64,000 nucleotides of DNA from Streptomyces panaciradicis (GTDB taxonomy: Bacteria; Actinomycetota; Actinomycetes; Streptomycetales; Streptomycetaceae). Where the stretch lies: NCBI RefSeq assembly GCF_023516615.1, contig NZ_JAMGBF010000008.1:21666-85665 (forward strand). Reading direction: 5' to 3'. Positions 1 to 7,536 of the stretch are shown here, one piece after another. Within the stretch, counting starts at the first letter, position 1; each line of letters starts with the position of its first letter. A model generated the notes under the pieces. It saw only the letters and a program-made list of their open reading frames with translations. It was not told where the DNA came from and searched no databases. Position numbers and translations under genes: made by a program.

Positions 1-1752
1 GACGAACCCCTCGCCCTGGCAGGTCTCGCAGCGCCCGCCCGCGACGTTGAAGGAGAAGCGCCCGACACCGTACCCGCGTTTGAGAGCCGCCTCGGTGGCC
101 GCGAACTCCTTGCGCACGACGTCGAACAGGCCCGTGTAGGTGGCCAGGTTGGAGCGCGGGGTGCGGCCGATGGGCCTCTGGTCGACCGAGACCAGCCGTC
201 GCACGCCCGGCAGGTCCTCGGTGATCTCGCCGATCAGCGTCGACTTCCCGGACCCGGAGACGCCGGTGACCGCGGTGAACACCCCGAGCGGGAACTCGGC
301 CGTGACCGCCCGCAGGTTGTGCCGGGTGACAGGGCCCACGGTCAACTGCCCCTGAGCGGCGCGCGGTGGGCGTTCCGGCGTGGACGTGCGGTGGAAGAGG
401 TGGCGGGCCGTGGCCGACTCCGCGACGTCGGCGAGCTCCGCGACGGGGCCGCTGTGCAGGATCCGCCCGCCGTGCTCCCCGGCCCGCGGGCCCACGTCCA
501 CCAGCCAGTCGGCGCCGCGGACCACGTCGAGGTGGTGCTCGACCACGAACACCGTGTTCCCGGCCGCCTTCAGCCGCTCCAGCACGGTCAGCAGGGCCTC
601 GGTGTCCGCCGGGTGCAGGCCGGCGGACGGCTCGTCGAGGACGTACACCACACCGAACAGCCCGGAGCGCAACTGCGTGGCCAGGCGCAGCCGTTGAAGC
701 TCGCCCGCGGAGAGGGTGGGGGTGGCGCGGTCCAGGCTGAGGTAGCCGAGGCCGAGTTCGAGGACCGGTGCGATGCGCGAGCGCAGATCGTCGGTGAGGG
801 CGCGGGCGGGCTCGTCCTCGCCGACCAGGAGACCCGCGAGGTCGACCAGGGGCACGGCCGCCAGGTCCGCGATGGTGCGGCCCGCGAAGGTCACCGCCAG
901 CGCCTCCGGACGCAGCCTCGCGCCACCGCAGGCCGGGCAGGGGGCGGCGGCCAGGAAGCGTTCGGCCTTGGCGCGCAGCGCGGGGCTCTTGGAGTCGGAG
1001 AACGTCTTCATGACGTAGCGGCGGGCGCTCATGTACGTGCCCTGGTAGGGGCGTTGGATGCGGTCCGCGTCGCGGACCGGGTGCACGGTGACGACCGGCT
1101 GCTCGTCCGTGAACAGGATCCACCGGCGCTGCTCGGCGGGCAGCTCGCGCCAGGGGCGGTCCACGTCGTACCCGAGGGCGTCGAGGATGTCGCGCAGGTT
1201 CTTGCCCTGCCAGGCACCGGGCCACGCGGCGATCGCGCCCTCCCGGATCGACAGCGACGCGTCGGGGACCAGCAACTCCTCGCTGGTCCGGTGCACTTGG
1301 CCCAGGCCGTGACACTCGGGGCAGGCGCCGGCGGCGGTGTTGGGAGAGAAGGAGTCCGAGTCCAGGCGTTCGGCACCCGGCGGGTAGGTGCCGGCGCGGG
1401 AGAAGAGCATGCGCAGCGAGTTGGAGAGGTTGGTGACCGTGCCGACCGAGCTGCGGGACGTCGGGGCGGAGCGGCGCTGCTGGAGCGAGACCGCGGGCGG
1501 CAGACCGGTGATCTCGCCGACCTTCGGCGCGCCCACCTGGTGGATCAGACGGCGCGCGTACGGGGCGACGGACTCGAAGTAGCGCCGCTGCGCCTCCGCG
1601 TAGATCGTGCCGAACGCCAGCGACGACTTCCCGGAACCGGAGACGCCGGTGAACACGGCCACCACGTCCCGCGGGATGTCGACGTCCACGCCCTGGAGAT
1701 TGTGCTCGCGGGCGCCGCGGACACGGACGTAGGGATCGTGGGGGGTGGGCAT
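1..1752 (-). CDS. UvrA-like ABC ATPase lacking the UvrB-binding domain (partial, C-terminus beyond window)
   Basis: ATP-dependent DNA-damage recognition protein of the UvrA family. The first 584 residues are in the window; the reading frame runs off the left edge. Visible are a first Walker A (GVSGSGKSS, about 36-44), a zinc-finger half CPECHGLG near 144, a second CPACGG half, ABC signature LSAGELQRL, Walker B region [11 protein letters not shown], a second Walker [10 protein letters not shown], and a final CETCQGEG at the edge. After SSVGTVTNL (about 101-109) the protein goes almost directly to the zinc finger, so the roughly 120-residue UvrB-interaction domain of canonical UvrA is absent. 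That matches class II (UvrA2/DrrC-like) proteins, linked in the literature to drug or damage tolerance. ATG at 1752 is the first in-frame start. Probably a UvrA paralogue, not the main excinuclease. Confidence 0.92.
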   Translation of the reverse strand, partial: MPTPHDPYVRVRGAREHNLQGVDVDIPRDVVAVFTGVSGSGKSSLAFGTIYAEAQRRYFESVAPYARRLIHQVGAPKVGEITGLPPAVSLQQRRSAPTSRSSVGTVTNLSNSLRMLFSRAGTYPPGAERLDSDSFSPNTAAGACPECHGLGQVHRTSEELLVPDASLSIREGAIAAWPGAWQGKNLRDILDALGYDVDRPWRELPAEQRRWILFTDEQPVVTVHPVRDADRIQRPYQGTYMSARRYVMKTFSDSKSPALRAKAERFLAAAPCPACGGARLRPEALAVTFAGRTIADLAAVPLVDLAGLLVGEDEPARALTDDLRSRIAPVLELGLGYLSLDRATPTLSAGELQRLRLATQLRSGLFGVVYVLDEPSAGLHPADTEALLTVLERLKAAGNTVFVVEHHLDVVRGADWLVDVGPRAGEHGGRILHSGPVAELADVAESATARHLFHRTSTPERPPRAAQGQLTVGPVTRHNLRAVTAEFPLGVFTAVTGVSGSGKSTLIGEITEDLPGVRRLVSVDQRPIGRTPRSNLATYTGLFDVVRKEFAATEAALKRGYGVGRFSFNVAGGRCETCQGEGFV

Positions 1753-1801
1753 GAGCGGGAACTCCGTTGCTCCGTCACTTGAGAGGACAAACCCCGCGAT
1801 C

Positions 1802-2842
1802 CTACGCGGCCGGGCCGGGCGCCGCCGCGTGACGCCCCGCCGCCGGTGCGCCGAAGATCCCCGCCAGCCTGCGGTAGGAGTCCACCAGCGCCGCCCGGTC
1901 GTACGTGCTGGTGGTGACCAGCACCTCCTGCGCGCCCGTCTCCTTCAGCACCGTCTCCAGCTCGTGCGCGACCTGCTCCTCGGTGCCCGCGACGTGTCCG
2001 GCGAGCCCGGCCTCGTAGAAGCCGCGCTCCTTCGCGGTCATCGTCAGCGTCTCCACGCGCTCGGCGGGCGGCAGGGGCGGGAAGGTGCCGTGGGTGCGGG
2101 AGTACGCCATGGACCAGGCCTCCGGGATCAGCAGGCGGCGGGCCTCCTCGGGCGTGGCGGCCACGGCGACCGTGCCGGAGACGACGACGTACGGCTCCGC
2201 CGCCCAGGGGGAGGGGCGGAATCCGGCGCGGTAGCGGTCGATGCCGCGCAGCATCTTCTCCCGGTTGCGCAGGTCGCCGATCACCATCGGCAGGCCCGCC
2301 CGGGCGGCGAGGTCGGCGCCCTCGCCCATCGCGAGCACGAACGGCGGCACGGTCAGGCCCTCGGCGGGGCGGGCGTGGACGCCGGTGGGAGAGGTGCCGC
2401 GGAACCAGCCGAGCAGTTCGTCCAGCTGCCCCGCGAAGTCCTCGGCCGCCTCCTTGTCCCGGCCCAGCGCCCTGCGCACACCGTCGGTGAAGCCCACCGA
2501 CCGCCCCAGCCCCATGTCGACGCGCCCCGGGAAGAGGGACTCCAGCACCCCGAACTGCTCGGCCACGACCAGGGGCCGGTGGTTGGGCAGCATCACGCCC
2601 CCGGTGCCGACCCGGAGGGTGCGCGTCGCGGCCGCGACGGCGGCGGCCAGCACGGTCGGCGCGGACCCGGCGACCCCGGGCACACCGTGGTGCTCCGACA
2701 CCCACAGCCGCCGGTAGCCGAGCTCCTCCAGCTCCCGCGCCAGCCGCACGGTGTCCCGCAGCGCCTCGGCATGCGTGTGGCCCTCGCGGGTGCGGGAGCG
2801 GTCGAGCACGGAGAACGGGGTCCGGGCGATCAGGGAGCTCAT
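1802..2842 (-). CDS. LLM-class flavin-dependent oxidoreductase (luciferase-like monooxygenase)
   Basis: 346-residue TIM-barrel oxidoreductase of the bacterial luciferase family, which uses reduced FMN or F420. The N-terminus SVLDRSRTREG, the WVSEHHGVPG segment (about residues 47-56), RVGTGGVMLPNH (about 77-88) and FPGRVDMGLGRS are characteristic of the MsnO8-like branch. The substrate cannot be read from sequence. ATG at 2842 is chosen over a more upstream ATG at 2929, because the extra 29 residues do not resemble the family and would run into the divergent SDR promoter. It diverges from the SDR gene at 2931, and its stop lies 50 bases upstream of the uvrA-like start, so it may be co-transcribed with that gene. 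Confidence 0.88.
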   Translation of the reverse strand: MSSLIARTPFSVLDRSRTREGHTHAEALRDTVRLARELEELGYRRLWVSEHHGVPGVAGSAPTVLAAAVAAATRTLRVGTGGVMLPNHRPLVVAEQFGVLESLFPGRVDMGLGRSVGFTDGVRRALGRDKEAAEDFAGQLDELLGWFRGTSPTGVHARPAEGLTVPPFVLAMGEGADLAARAGLPMVIGDLRNREKMLRGIDRYRAGFRPSPWAAEPYVVVSGTVAVAATPEEARRLLIPEAWSMAYSRTHGTFPPLPPAERVETLTMTAKERGFYEAGLAGHVAGTEEQVAHELETVLKETGAQEVLVTTSTYDRAALVDSYRRLAGIFGAPAAGRHAAAPGPAA

Positions 2843-2893
2843 ACAGGGTTCAACACCGGGCGGCCCCCGAGATTCCTTGCGCGGGAAAAGCGA

Positions 2894-2922
2894 TTGACGC
2901 CCACGGTCCGCCCCGGGACGAT
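2894..2922 (+). promoter_or_regulatory. Candidate promoter for the SDR gene, giving a near-leaderless mRNA
   Basis: TTGACG at 2894-2899 is followed after 17 bases by GACGAT at 2917-2922. Start codon GTG 2931 begins eight bases later and has no Shine-Dalgarno sequence in front of it, which fits a leaderless transcript. The -10 match is only partial. Confidence 0.45.
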
Positions 2923-2930
2923 CTCCCACC

Positions 2931-3728
2931 GTGACGATGCGCAGCGATCAGGAGCACACCGCGCCCGGCGGGGCCGCGGCCCGTCCCGTCGCGCTGATCA
3001 CCGGCGTGGGGCGCACGGCCGGCATCGGCGCGGGGGTCGCCCGCCGCCTCGCAGCCTCGGGCTGGGACGTCGCCTTCACCTTCTGGAGTCCCTACGACGA
3101 CCGCATGACCTGGGGGCGGGAATCCGGCGCGTCCGCGGCGATCTCCGCGGACCTGAGCGGACGCGGCGCGTCCACGGCGGCGATCGAGGCGGACCTCGCC
3201 GATCCGCAGACCCCGGCCCGTGTCTTCGACGAGGCCGAGCGGCGGCTGGGCGGGGTCGCCGCGCTGGTGATGTGCCACTGCGAGTCGGTCGACTCCGGAC
3301 TGCTCGACACGACCGTCGAGAGCTTCGACCGGCACTTCGCGGTCAACGCCCGCGCCACCTGGCTGCTGATCCGCGAGTTCGGGCGCCGCTTCGCCGGCGG
3401 CGCGGGAAGCGGCCGGATCATCGCCCTCACCAGCGACCACACCGTCGGCAACCTGCCGTACGGGGCGAGCAAGGGGGCCCTCGACCGCATCACCCTGGCC
3501 GCCGCCCACGAGCTCGCCGGCCTCGGGGTGACCGCCAACGTCATCAATCCCGGCCCCGTCGACACCGGTTGGATGGCGGAGGAGGTCCGGGAGCAGTGCG
3601 TGCGCGCCACCCCGCTCGGCCGGCTGGGCACCCCACGGGACACCGCGCATCTGGTGGACTTCCTGTGCTCCGCGGAGGGTGGCTGGATCAACGGCCAGCT
3701 GCTGATGAGCAACGGCGGATTCGCCTAG
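2931..3728 (+). CDS. SDR family NAD(P)-dependent oxidoreductase
   Basis: 265-residue short-chain dehydrogenase/reductase with a Rossmann fold. The cofactor loop is TGVGRTAGIG (24-33), longer than the usual TGxxxGIG, as in some atypical or enoyl-ACP-reductase-like SDRs. Catalytic residues are Ser168 (candidate), Tyr177 and Lys181 (YGASK). NPGPVDTGWM follows, the typical segment after the active site, and the C-terminus ends in NGQLLMSNGGF. Substrate unknown. The start is GTG 2931 if the mRNA is leaderless; an in-frame ATG lies at 2937. It converges on the ferredoxin-like gene ten bases downstream. Confidence 0.9.
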   Translation: MTMRSDQEHTAPGGAAARPVALITGVGRTAGIGAGVARRLAASGWDVAFTFWSPYDDRMTWGRESGASAAISADLSGRGASTAAIEADLADPQTPARVFDEAERRLGGVAALVMCHCESVDSGLLDTTVESFDRHFAVNARATWLLIREFGRRFAGGAGSGRIIALTSDHTVGNLPYGASKGALDRITLAAAHELAGLGVTANVINPGPVDTGWMAEEVREQCVRATPLGRLGTPRDTAHLVDFLCSAEGGWINGQLLMSNGGFA

Positions 3729-3738
3729 CGGACGGCCG

Positions 3739-4161
3739 TCAGCGGCGGCCGGGCGTCCGGGCGTCGCGGGGCGGGCGGATGAACTGCAGCTCCAGGGTCA
3801 CCGGCGGTTCGGCGAGGCCGGGTCCGCCCGCTGCCGCCCAGTCGATGACCTCCTGCGTGCAGTCGTCGTCCATCGCGAAGCCGACCCAGGTGGCGCGGCC
3901 GCCGGCCCGCCGCCCGGCCGCCGACGGCTGGACGACGATGACGTTGGCCTGGTCGCAGGGGCCGAGGCAGTCGGTCGTACGGACCTGGAAGCCGGACTCG
4001 GCCGCCGCGGCGCGCAGCCGCTCCAGCTGCCAGGCGTGGTCGCTGCCCGGGTGTTTGCGCGGGTCGCCGCAGCAGCAGCCCCGGCAGACGACGAGCGTGC
4101 AGGGGCGCTGCTGGGCCGCGCCGATCAATGTGGTGCGGGGGGCGGAGAACCGGGATGCCAT
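3739..4161 (-). CDS. Thioredoxin-like [2Fe-2S] ferredoxin domain protein downstream of a TPP riboswitch
   Basis: About 140 residues. The motifs CRGCCCGDP and, about 33 residues later, DCLGPCDQAN supply the cysteines of a thioredoxin-fold [2Fe-2S] ferredoxin, the fold seen in the NuoE/Aquifex ferredoxin family. It probably transfers electrons or senses redox state in the cytoplasm; the partner is unknown. The C-terminus LELQFIRPP is not one I can assign. ATG 4161 is used; an in-frame ATG at 4179 would add six residues. Neither has a clear Shine-Dalgarno sequence, and both lie just after a strong hairpin at 4182-4214 and the TPP aptamer at 4247-4343. Expression should therefore respond to thiamine pyrophosphate, which is unexpected for this family. 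Confidence 0.82.
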   Translation of the reverse strand: MASRFSAPRTTLIGAAQQRPCTLVVCRGCCCGDPRKHPGSDHAWQLERLRAAAAESGFQVRTTDCLGPCDQANVIVVQPSAAGRRAGGRATWVGFAMDDDCTQEVIDWAAAGGPGLAEPPVTLELQFIRPPRDARTPGRR

Positions 4162-4181
4162 GGGAGAAGCATGATCCATCG

Positions 4182-4214
4182 CCCCGGGACCCCGACCCAC
4201 CGGGTCGCCCGGGG
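4182..4214 (-). promoter_or_regulatory. Long GC hairpin between TPP aptamer and start codon (candidate expression platform)
   Basis: Nested inverted repeat: CCCCGGG (4182-4188) pairs with CCCGGGG (4208-4214), and CGACCC (4193-4198) pairs with GGGTCG (4202-4207) across a three-base loop. On the minus strand it ends three bases before the upstream ATG (4179) and has no U-tract. Occlusion of ribosome access is therefore more likely than intrinsic termination. Confidence 0.55.
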
Positions 4215-4246
4215 TTGCCCCCTGGACACGACAGAACCTGCGAGGT

Positions 4247-4343
4247 GGGCTCCCTTCGCCGGTATGGTCCGGATCAGGTGGTGGAGGTCGCCGTCCGGTC
4301 CTCAGACCTTCCGGCCTCTCAGCCCATCCGTCACCCCTTCCGT
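4247..4343 (-). ncRNA. TPP (thiamine pyrophosphate) riboswitch aptamer
   Basis: Read on the minus strand, the segment carries the THI-box signatures in order: GGGGTG, then GGGCTGAGAGG, then CACCTGATCCGGA, then ATACCGGCG and AAGGGAG. These match the pyrimidine-sensing (CTGAGA) and pyrophosphate-sensing (CCTGATC...CCGGCGAAGGGA) arms of known TPP aptamers in correct order and spacing. The only minus-strand gene directly downstream is the 2Fe-2S ferredoxin-like gene starting at 4161 or 4179. No thi biosynthetic gene is present in the window. Confidence 0.9.
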
Positions 4344-4466
4344 TGACAAGGGCTCGTGTCCCTTGTTGAAGGTGGTGTCCCGGATGCGCTCCCTCGCTCG
4401 CCCCGCAGGCTGATTCCAGCCTACGGCTGCCCGCGGGGTGTACCAGGGCCGAAGGGGGCCGTCCCC

Positions 4467-4484
4467 GAGGGCCGTTCGGCCCTC
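4467..4484. promoter_or_regulatory. Perfect GAGGGCC-GTTC-GGCCCTC palindrome upstream of the stress-protein gene
   Basis: An 18-base inverted repeat with seven-base arms lies about 225 bases before the universal stress protein start. The core GGGCCGTTCGGCCC resembles GC-rich dyads described for DevR/OsdR-type dormancy regulators in streptomycetes (recalled, not verified here). It could instead be a terminator-like hairpin. The rest of 4215-4708 holds the riboswitch and more GC-rich dyads but no gene I can support. Confidence 0.4.
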
Positions 4485-4708
4485 TTCTGCGTCCGGCGCG
4501 CGTCCCGCCGGCGTCGACGGGGCCCCTTCGGCTCGGCGCCCGGCCGGTCCGCGCACGGGCCTGGGCCGAGTGGCTCGGCTCGTGCCCGTTGGGCCCAAGC
4601 ACGGCGTGCCGCCTCCTCACAAGGCTGGAAGTGACGAGAGGGACCAACGCGTGGGCAGGTGCGTGCCGGACGCGCTCGAGGGCCCGAGGGGCCGGGAGAG
4701 GAGTGGTC

Positions 4709-5656
4709 ATGACGCATGAGCGCGAGAGTCTGTGGGACTACGGCAGGTACGCGCCCCGTCCCGCCCTGCACGGGCATGTGCTGGTGGGCGTGGACGGGTC
4801 CGACGAGGCGCTGCGGGCCCTGGACCAGGCGGTCGCGGAGGCGGCGGCGCGCCGGGCCGCGCTGGAGATCCTGCACGGCTGGCCGTGGGCCAAGCACGGC
4901 GCGCACGAGGTGCGCCCGGGCGGGCCGGAGCCGGAGACGTCCTCGCTCCTCGAGCGGGCGCACGCCGTGCTGGAGTCCGCCGTCGCGCGCGTGCACGAGC
5001 AGGCTCCGGAACTGGACGTGACGGCGACGTTGAGCCCGCACCCGGCCGTGGCGGAGCTGACGCGCCGGGGTGAGCACGCCGCGCTGACCGTCATCGGCAG
5101 CCGCGGCCTGGGCGAGATCACCGCACTGGTGTCCGGCTCGGTGAGCCGCCGGCTCGCCGGCAGCTGCTCGAGCCCGCTGCTGGTGGTCCGGGGCGAGGCG
5201 GCCTACGGCGGCTTGGACCACGGCGTGGTCCTTGTGGGCGTGGGCACCGACACCGAGACCGAGGCGGCCCGGTTCGCCTTCGAACAGGCGCAGCAGCGCG
5301 GTGCCCGGGTGCGGGTCCTGCACACCTGTGTCCTGCCGGCGACGTCGGGCGCCGGTCCCGTGGTCTCCGCCGAGCGGCTGCAGGAGGAGCTGGAGACCAA
5401 GGGCCGCAAGCAGTCGGCGGTGCCCCAGAGGGCCGTGGCCACGCTGCGGGAGAAGTTCCCGGGGGTCGTGGTCGAGACCGACACCGTGTGGGGCGGCGCA
5501 GCCGAGTCCCTGGTGGAGGCCACGCGCGCGGCCGACGCCGTCGTGATCACGGCGCACCGTCCGCACGCCCGGCGGCCCGCGCCGCGCCTCGGCCCGGTCA
5601 CCCACGCGCTGCTGCACCGCGCGCACTGCCCGGTCTACCTCGTCCCCGCCGGCTGA
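4709..5656 (+). CDS. Universal stress protein with two Usp domains
   Basis: 315 residues with tandem Usp domains (about 20-160 and 170-315). Domain 1 starts HVLVGVDGSDEAL and ends with the ATP-binding signature GSRGLGEITALVSGS (G-x2-G-x9-G-S). The matching position in domain 2 (ITAHRPHARRPAPR) has lost the glycine pattern, so probably only the first domain binds ATP. ATG 4709 is preceded by a GAGAGGAG ribosome site; upstream in-frame starts would add residues unlike the family. It heads a same-strand group with the CBS-BON and DUF1876 genes, a combination common in streptomycete dormancy or redox-stress islands. Confidence 0.93.
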   Translation: MTHERESLWDYGRYAPRPALHGHVLVGVDGSDEALRALDQAVAEAAARRAALEILHGWPWAKHGAHEVRPGGPEPETSSLLERAHAVLESAVARVHEQAPELDVTATLSPHPAVAELTRRGEHAALTVIGSRGLGEITALVSGSVSRRLAGSCSSPLLVVRGEAAYGGLDHGVVLVGVGTDTETEAARFAFEQAQQRGARVRVLHTCVLPATSGAGPVVSAERLQEELETKGRKQSAVPQRAVATLREKFPGVVVETDTVWGGAAESLVEATRAADAVVITAHRPHARRPAPRLGPVTHALLHRAHCPVYLVPAG

Positions 5657-5710
5657 GCGAGGACGGCGGAGGTCCCGAACCGAAGTCCGGAAGGAGCAGG
5701 AGGAAAGACG

Positions 5711-6412
5711 ATGAGGCACCGCACGATCGAGGACGTGATGACCAGGGAGGTGGTGCGCGCACCACGTGACGCGTCGTTCAAGACGGTGGCCGGGCTGCTG
5801 GCGGAGCATCGCATCAGCGGGCTGCCCGTGGTGGACGACGGGGGGCGGGTCCTCGGGGTGGTCTCCGAGACCGACCTGCTCCATCGACAGGCCGCCCAGT
5901 CCGACGCGCGGCGGGGCAGGCGCCCGAGGCTGCCCCGGCTGAGCCGCTCGGCACGGGTGGCGGCGGCCAAGGCCCGGGCCACGACCGCGGAACACCTCAT
6001 GACCGGGCCCGCCGTCACCACGACGCTCGACGCGTCGGTGGCGCAGGCCGCGCGCACCATGCGGCGGCACGCCGTGGAACGGCTGCCCGTGGTGGACCGG
6101 CAGGGCCGGCTCGCGGGCATCGTCACCCGCGGCGACCTGCTGCGGGTGTTCCTCCGCCCGGACGAGGACATCCGCCGTGACGTCGGCGACCAGGTGGCCG
6201 CGGCGCTCTGCCAGCCCCGCTACCTGGTGGACGTCGGTGTCGCCGGCGGTGTGGTGAGGCTGCGCGGGCACGTGGAGCGGCGCAGCGACACCGGGCTCGC
6301 GGTGCTCGTCGCCCGCCGTGTCGACGGGGTCGTGGCCGTCACCGAGGCTCTGGGCTACCGCCTGGACGACTCCCGGCCGCTGCCGGCCGGTGTCTCGCCC
6401 GGTCACATGTAG
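5711..6412 (+). CDS. CBS-domain pair protein with C-terminal BON domain
   Basis: 233 residues. CBS1 (about 5-62) opens TIEDVMTREVV; CBS2 (about 96-152) contains AEHLMTGPAV and GIVTRGDLLRVF. A Bateman module of this kind usually binds adenine nucleotides. Residues about 158-228 form a BON domain (VDVGVAGGVVRLRGHVE). A basic linker rich in Arg and Lys separates the CBS halves. ATG 5711 follows a GGAGGAAAG ribosome site, 54 bases after the stress-protein stop, so co-transcription is likely. Probably a cytoplasmic energy or stress sensor. Confidence 0.93.
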   Translation: MRHRTIEDVMTREVVRAPRDASFKTVAGLLAEHRISGLPVVDDGGRVLGVVSETDLLHRQAAQSDARRGRRPRLPRLSRSARVAAAKARATTAEHLMTGPAVTTTLDASVAQAARTMRRHAVERLPVVDRQGRLAGIVTRGDLLRVFLRPDEDIRRDVGDQVAAALCQPRYLVDVGVAGGVVRLRGHVERRSDTGLAVLVARRVDGVVAVTEALGYRLDDSRPLPAGVSPGHM

Positions 6413-6532
6413 GCGGTGGCGTCGCCTGCGCGAGGCATCGGCGTGACAGGCTCCCGCGGGCGTCCGACCATGGAGGTGCGGGGCGGGCGGCCCGCGCACC
6501 GTGCGGCGCCCGCCGGGCCGAGGAGGGACGCC

Positions 6533-6823
6533 ATGGCGCACACGAGCGAGTGGAAGATACGGCTCCACCTCTTCGAGGAGGAGCGGACGACCAAGGCGCA
6601 CGCCGTGCTGGACACCGGTACGACGGCGCTCACCGGCCACGGGGTCGCGCACCGCAACCCCGTGGACACGGACGTGCCGGAGATCGGCGACGAGCTGGCC
6701 GCGGGCAGGGCCCTGAACGATCTGGGCCGGCAGCTGGTGGCCCTCGCCGAGCACGACGTCGAGGGCACGGCGGCCGGCGGCGCCGAGCGGGAGCCCCGTC
6801 CGTCCCTCGGCTGGGCCATGTGA
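6533..6823 (+). CDS. DUF1876 domain-containing protein
   Basis: A 96-residue small protein of the DUF1876 family, which is nearly confined to actinobacteria. The core runs from EWKIRLHLFEEE through TKAHAVLDTG to EIGDELAAGRALNDL, a predicted dsRBD-like alpha/beta fold. No catalytic motif is evident. Start ATG 6533 has a GAGGAGG site seven bases upstream. Linkage to universal stress and CBS genes is typical of hypoxia or dormancy regulons in this group, so a stress role is inferred from context only. Confidence 0.88.
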   Translation: MAHTSEWKIRLHLFEEERTTKAHAVLDTGTTALTGHGVAHRNPVDTDVPEIGDELAAGRALNDLGRQLVALAEHDVEGTAAGGAEREPRPSLGWAM

Positions 6824-6848
6824 GCCGCGCACACCCGCGCGACGCCTG

Positions 6849-6868
6849 GGGCGCGGGGCTCCGCGCCC
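6849..6868. terminator. Hairpin terminator between convergent genes
   Basis: GGGCGCGG (6849-6856), loop GGCT, CCGCGCCC (6861-6868): a perfect eight-base stem between the DUF1876 stop (6823) and the end of the convergent secreted-protein gene (6879). No T-tract, as is common in streptomycetes. Confidence 0.6.
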
Positions 6869-6878
6869 GAGGCCCCCG

Positions 6879-7373
6879 CTACTCGTCGGTCCTGATGCCG
6901 GAGATGAGCAGGGTCGACAGGTCGGACTGCACCATCAGGTGGGTGGTGTGCGAGTGGCCGGCGGCCTTCCAGGTGAGCGTGACCCGGCTCCAGCAGTGAC
7001 CCATGCCGCTGTCGTTGACGACGACGCTCCACTCGAGCGGGACGCCCTCGGCGCGCAGCATGCCGTCCTGGTGGTGGCGGGCCTCCCAGCGGGCCAGGCT
7101 CTCGCGCAGGCCGGCGGTGAGGTAGTGGCGGCGCAGGGCGTCGGCGAGCTGTCCGCGGCCGGAGTCGTGCAGCACGTCGACGTAGCTGCCGTAGAAGTCG
7201 GCGACGCGGTCGACGGCGGAGTGCGGACTGCCGCTGCGTCCCGGGGCGCCGCTCGTGGCGGTCGGGCCGGCGTCCGCACGGCTGCCGGCCGCGGTCGCCG
7301 GGGCCGGCAGCCCCAGCGCCAGAACCATCCCGCCCAGCGCCAGGCGCCGTAAGGCGGTACGGCTGGTCGTCAT
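6879..7373 (-). CDS. Secreted protein of unknown function with a TTA codon (bldA-dependent candidate)
   Basis: 164 residues. A Sec-type signal peptide spans about 1-30 (basic MTTSRTALRR, hydrophobic LALGGMVLALGL, then TATAAG-like cleavage region). The mature part contains VADFYGSYVDVLHD and DALRRHYLTAGLRESLARW, and ends LSTLLISGIRTDE. I do not recognise the family; the layout resembles small exported DUF4440/NTF2-like proteins, but this is not firm. Codon 8 (7350-7352) is TTA, the rare leucine codon read by the bldA tRNA, so translation should depend on developmental stage. ATG 7373 has an excellent AAGGAGG site. Confidence 0.82.
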   Translation of the reverse strand: MTTSRTALRRLALGGMVLALGLPAPATAAGSRADAGPTATSGAPGRSGSPHSAVDRVADFYGSYVDVLHDSGRGQLADALRRHYLTAGLRESLARWEARHHQDGMLRAEGVPLEWSVVVNDSGMGHCWSRVTLTWKAAGHSHTTHLMVQSDLSTLLISGIRTDE

Positions 7374-7478
7374 GATGTTCCCCTCCTTTTCCCCGCGGGA
7401 AGCACGGGGGATCGCCTCCCCCCTTTCCTTGCTACCGGCCCGAGTCGGGCGCGTCGCGGGCCGACCGGCCTGCGCACA

Positions 7479-7491
7479 GGGGCCGTTCGGC
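7479..7491. promoter_or_regulatory. GGGGCCGTTCGGC motif between divergent genes
   Basis: It repeats the core of the palindrome at 4467-4484 (GGCCGTTCGG), here with only one complete flank. It lies in the 163-base gap between the TTA-containing secreted protein and the HAD phosphatase. A related GGGCCGTTCGG also occurs at about 18173. A shared regulator is possible but chance is not excluded in such GC-rich DNA. Confidence 0.3.
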
Positions 7492-7524
7492 GGCGGCTCA
7501 CGCCGGCCCCCGAAGTGCACGCCC

Positions 7525-7530
7525 TAGGGT
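7525..7530 (+). promoter_or_regulatory. -10 element (TAGGGT) of a leaderless promoter
   Basis: TAGGGT, then six bases, then the GTG start at 7537: the standard geometry of leaderless actinobacterial transcripts. No Shine-Dalgarno sequence and only a weak -35. Confidence 0.6.
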
Positions 7531-7536
7531 GGACGG

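Noticed and set aside
319..1782. Plus-strand open frame of nearly 490 codons over the uvrA-like gene
   Set aside because: Antisense shadow; the minus strand has Walker A and zinc-finger motifs in perfect order.
4240..4345. Cobalamin riboswitch instead of TPP
   Set aside because: The B12-box consensus is absent, while all THI-box elements are present in order.
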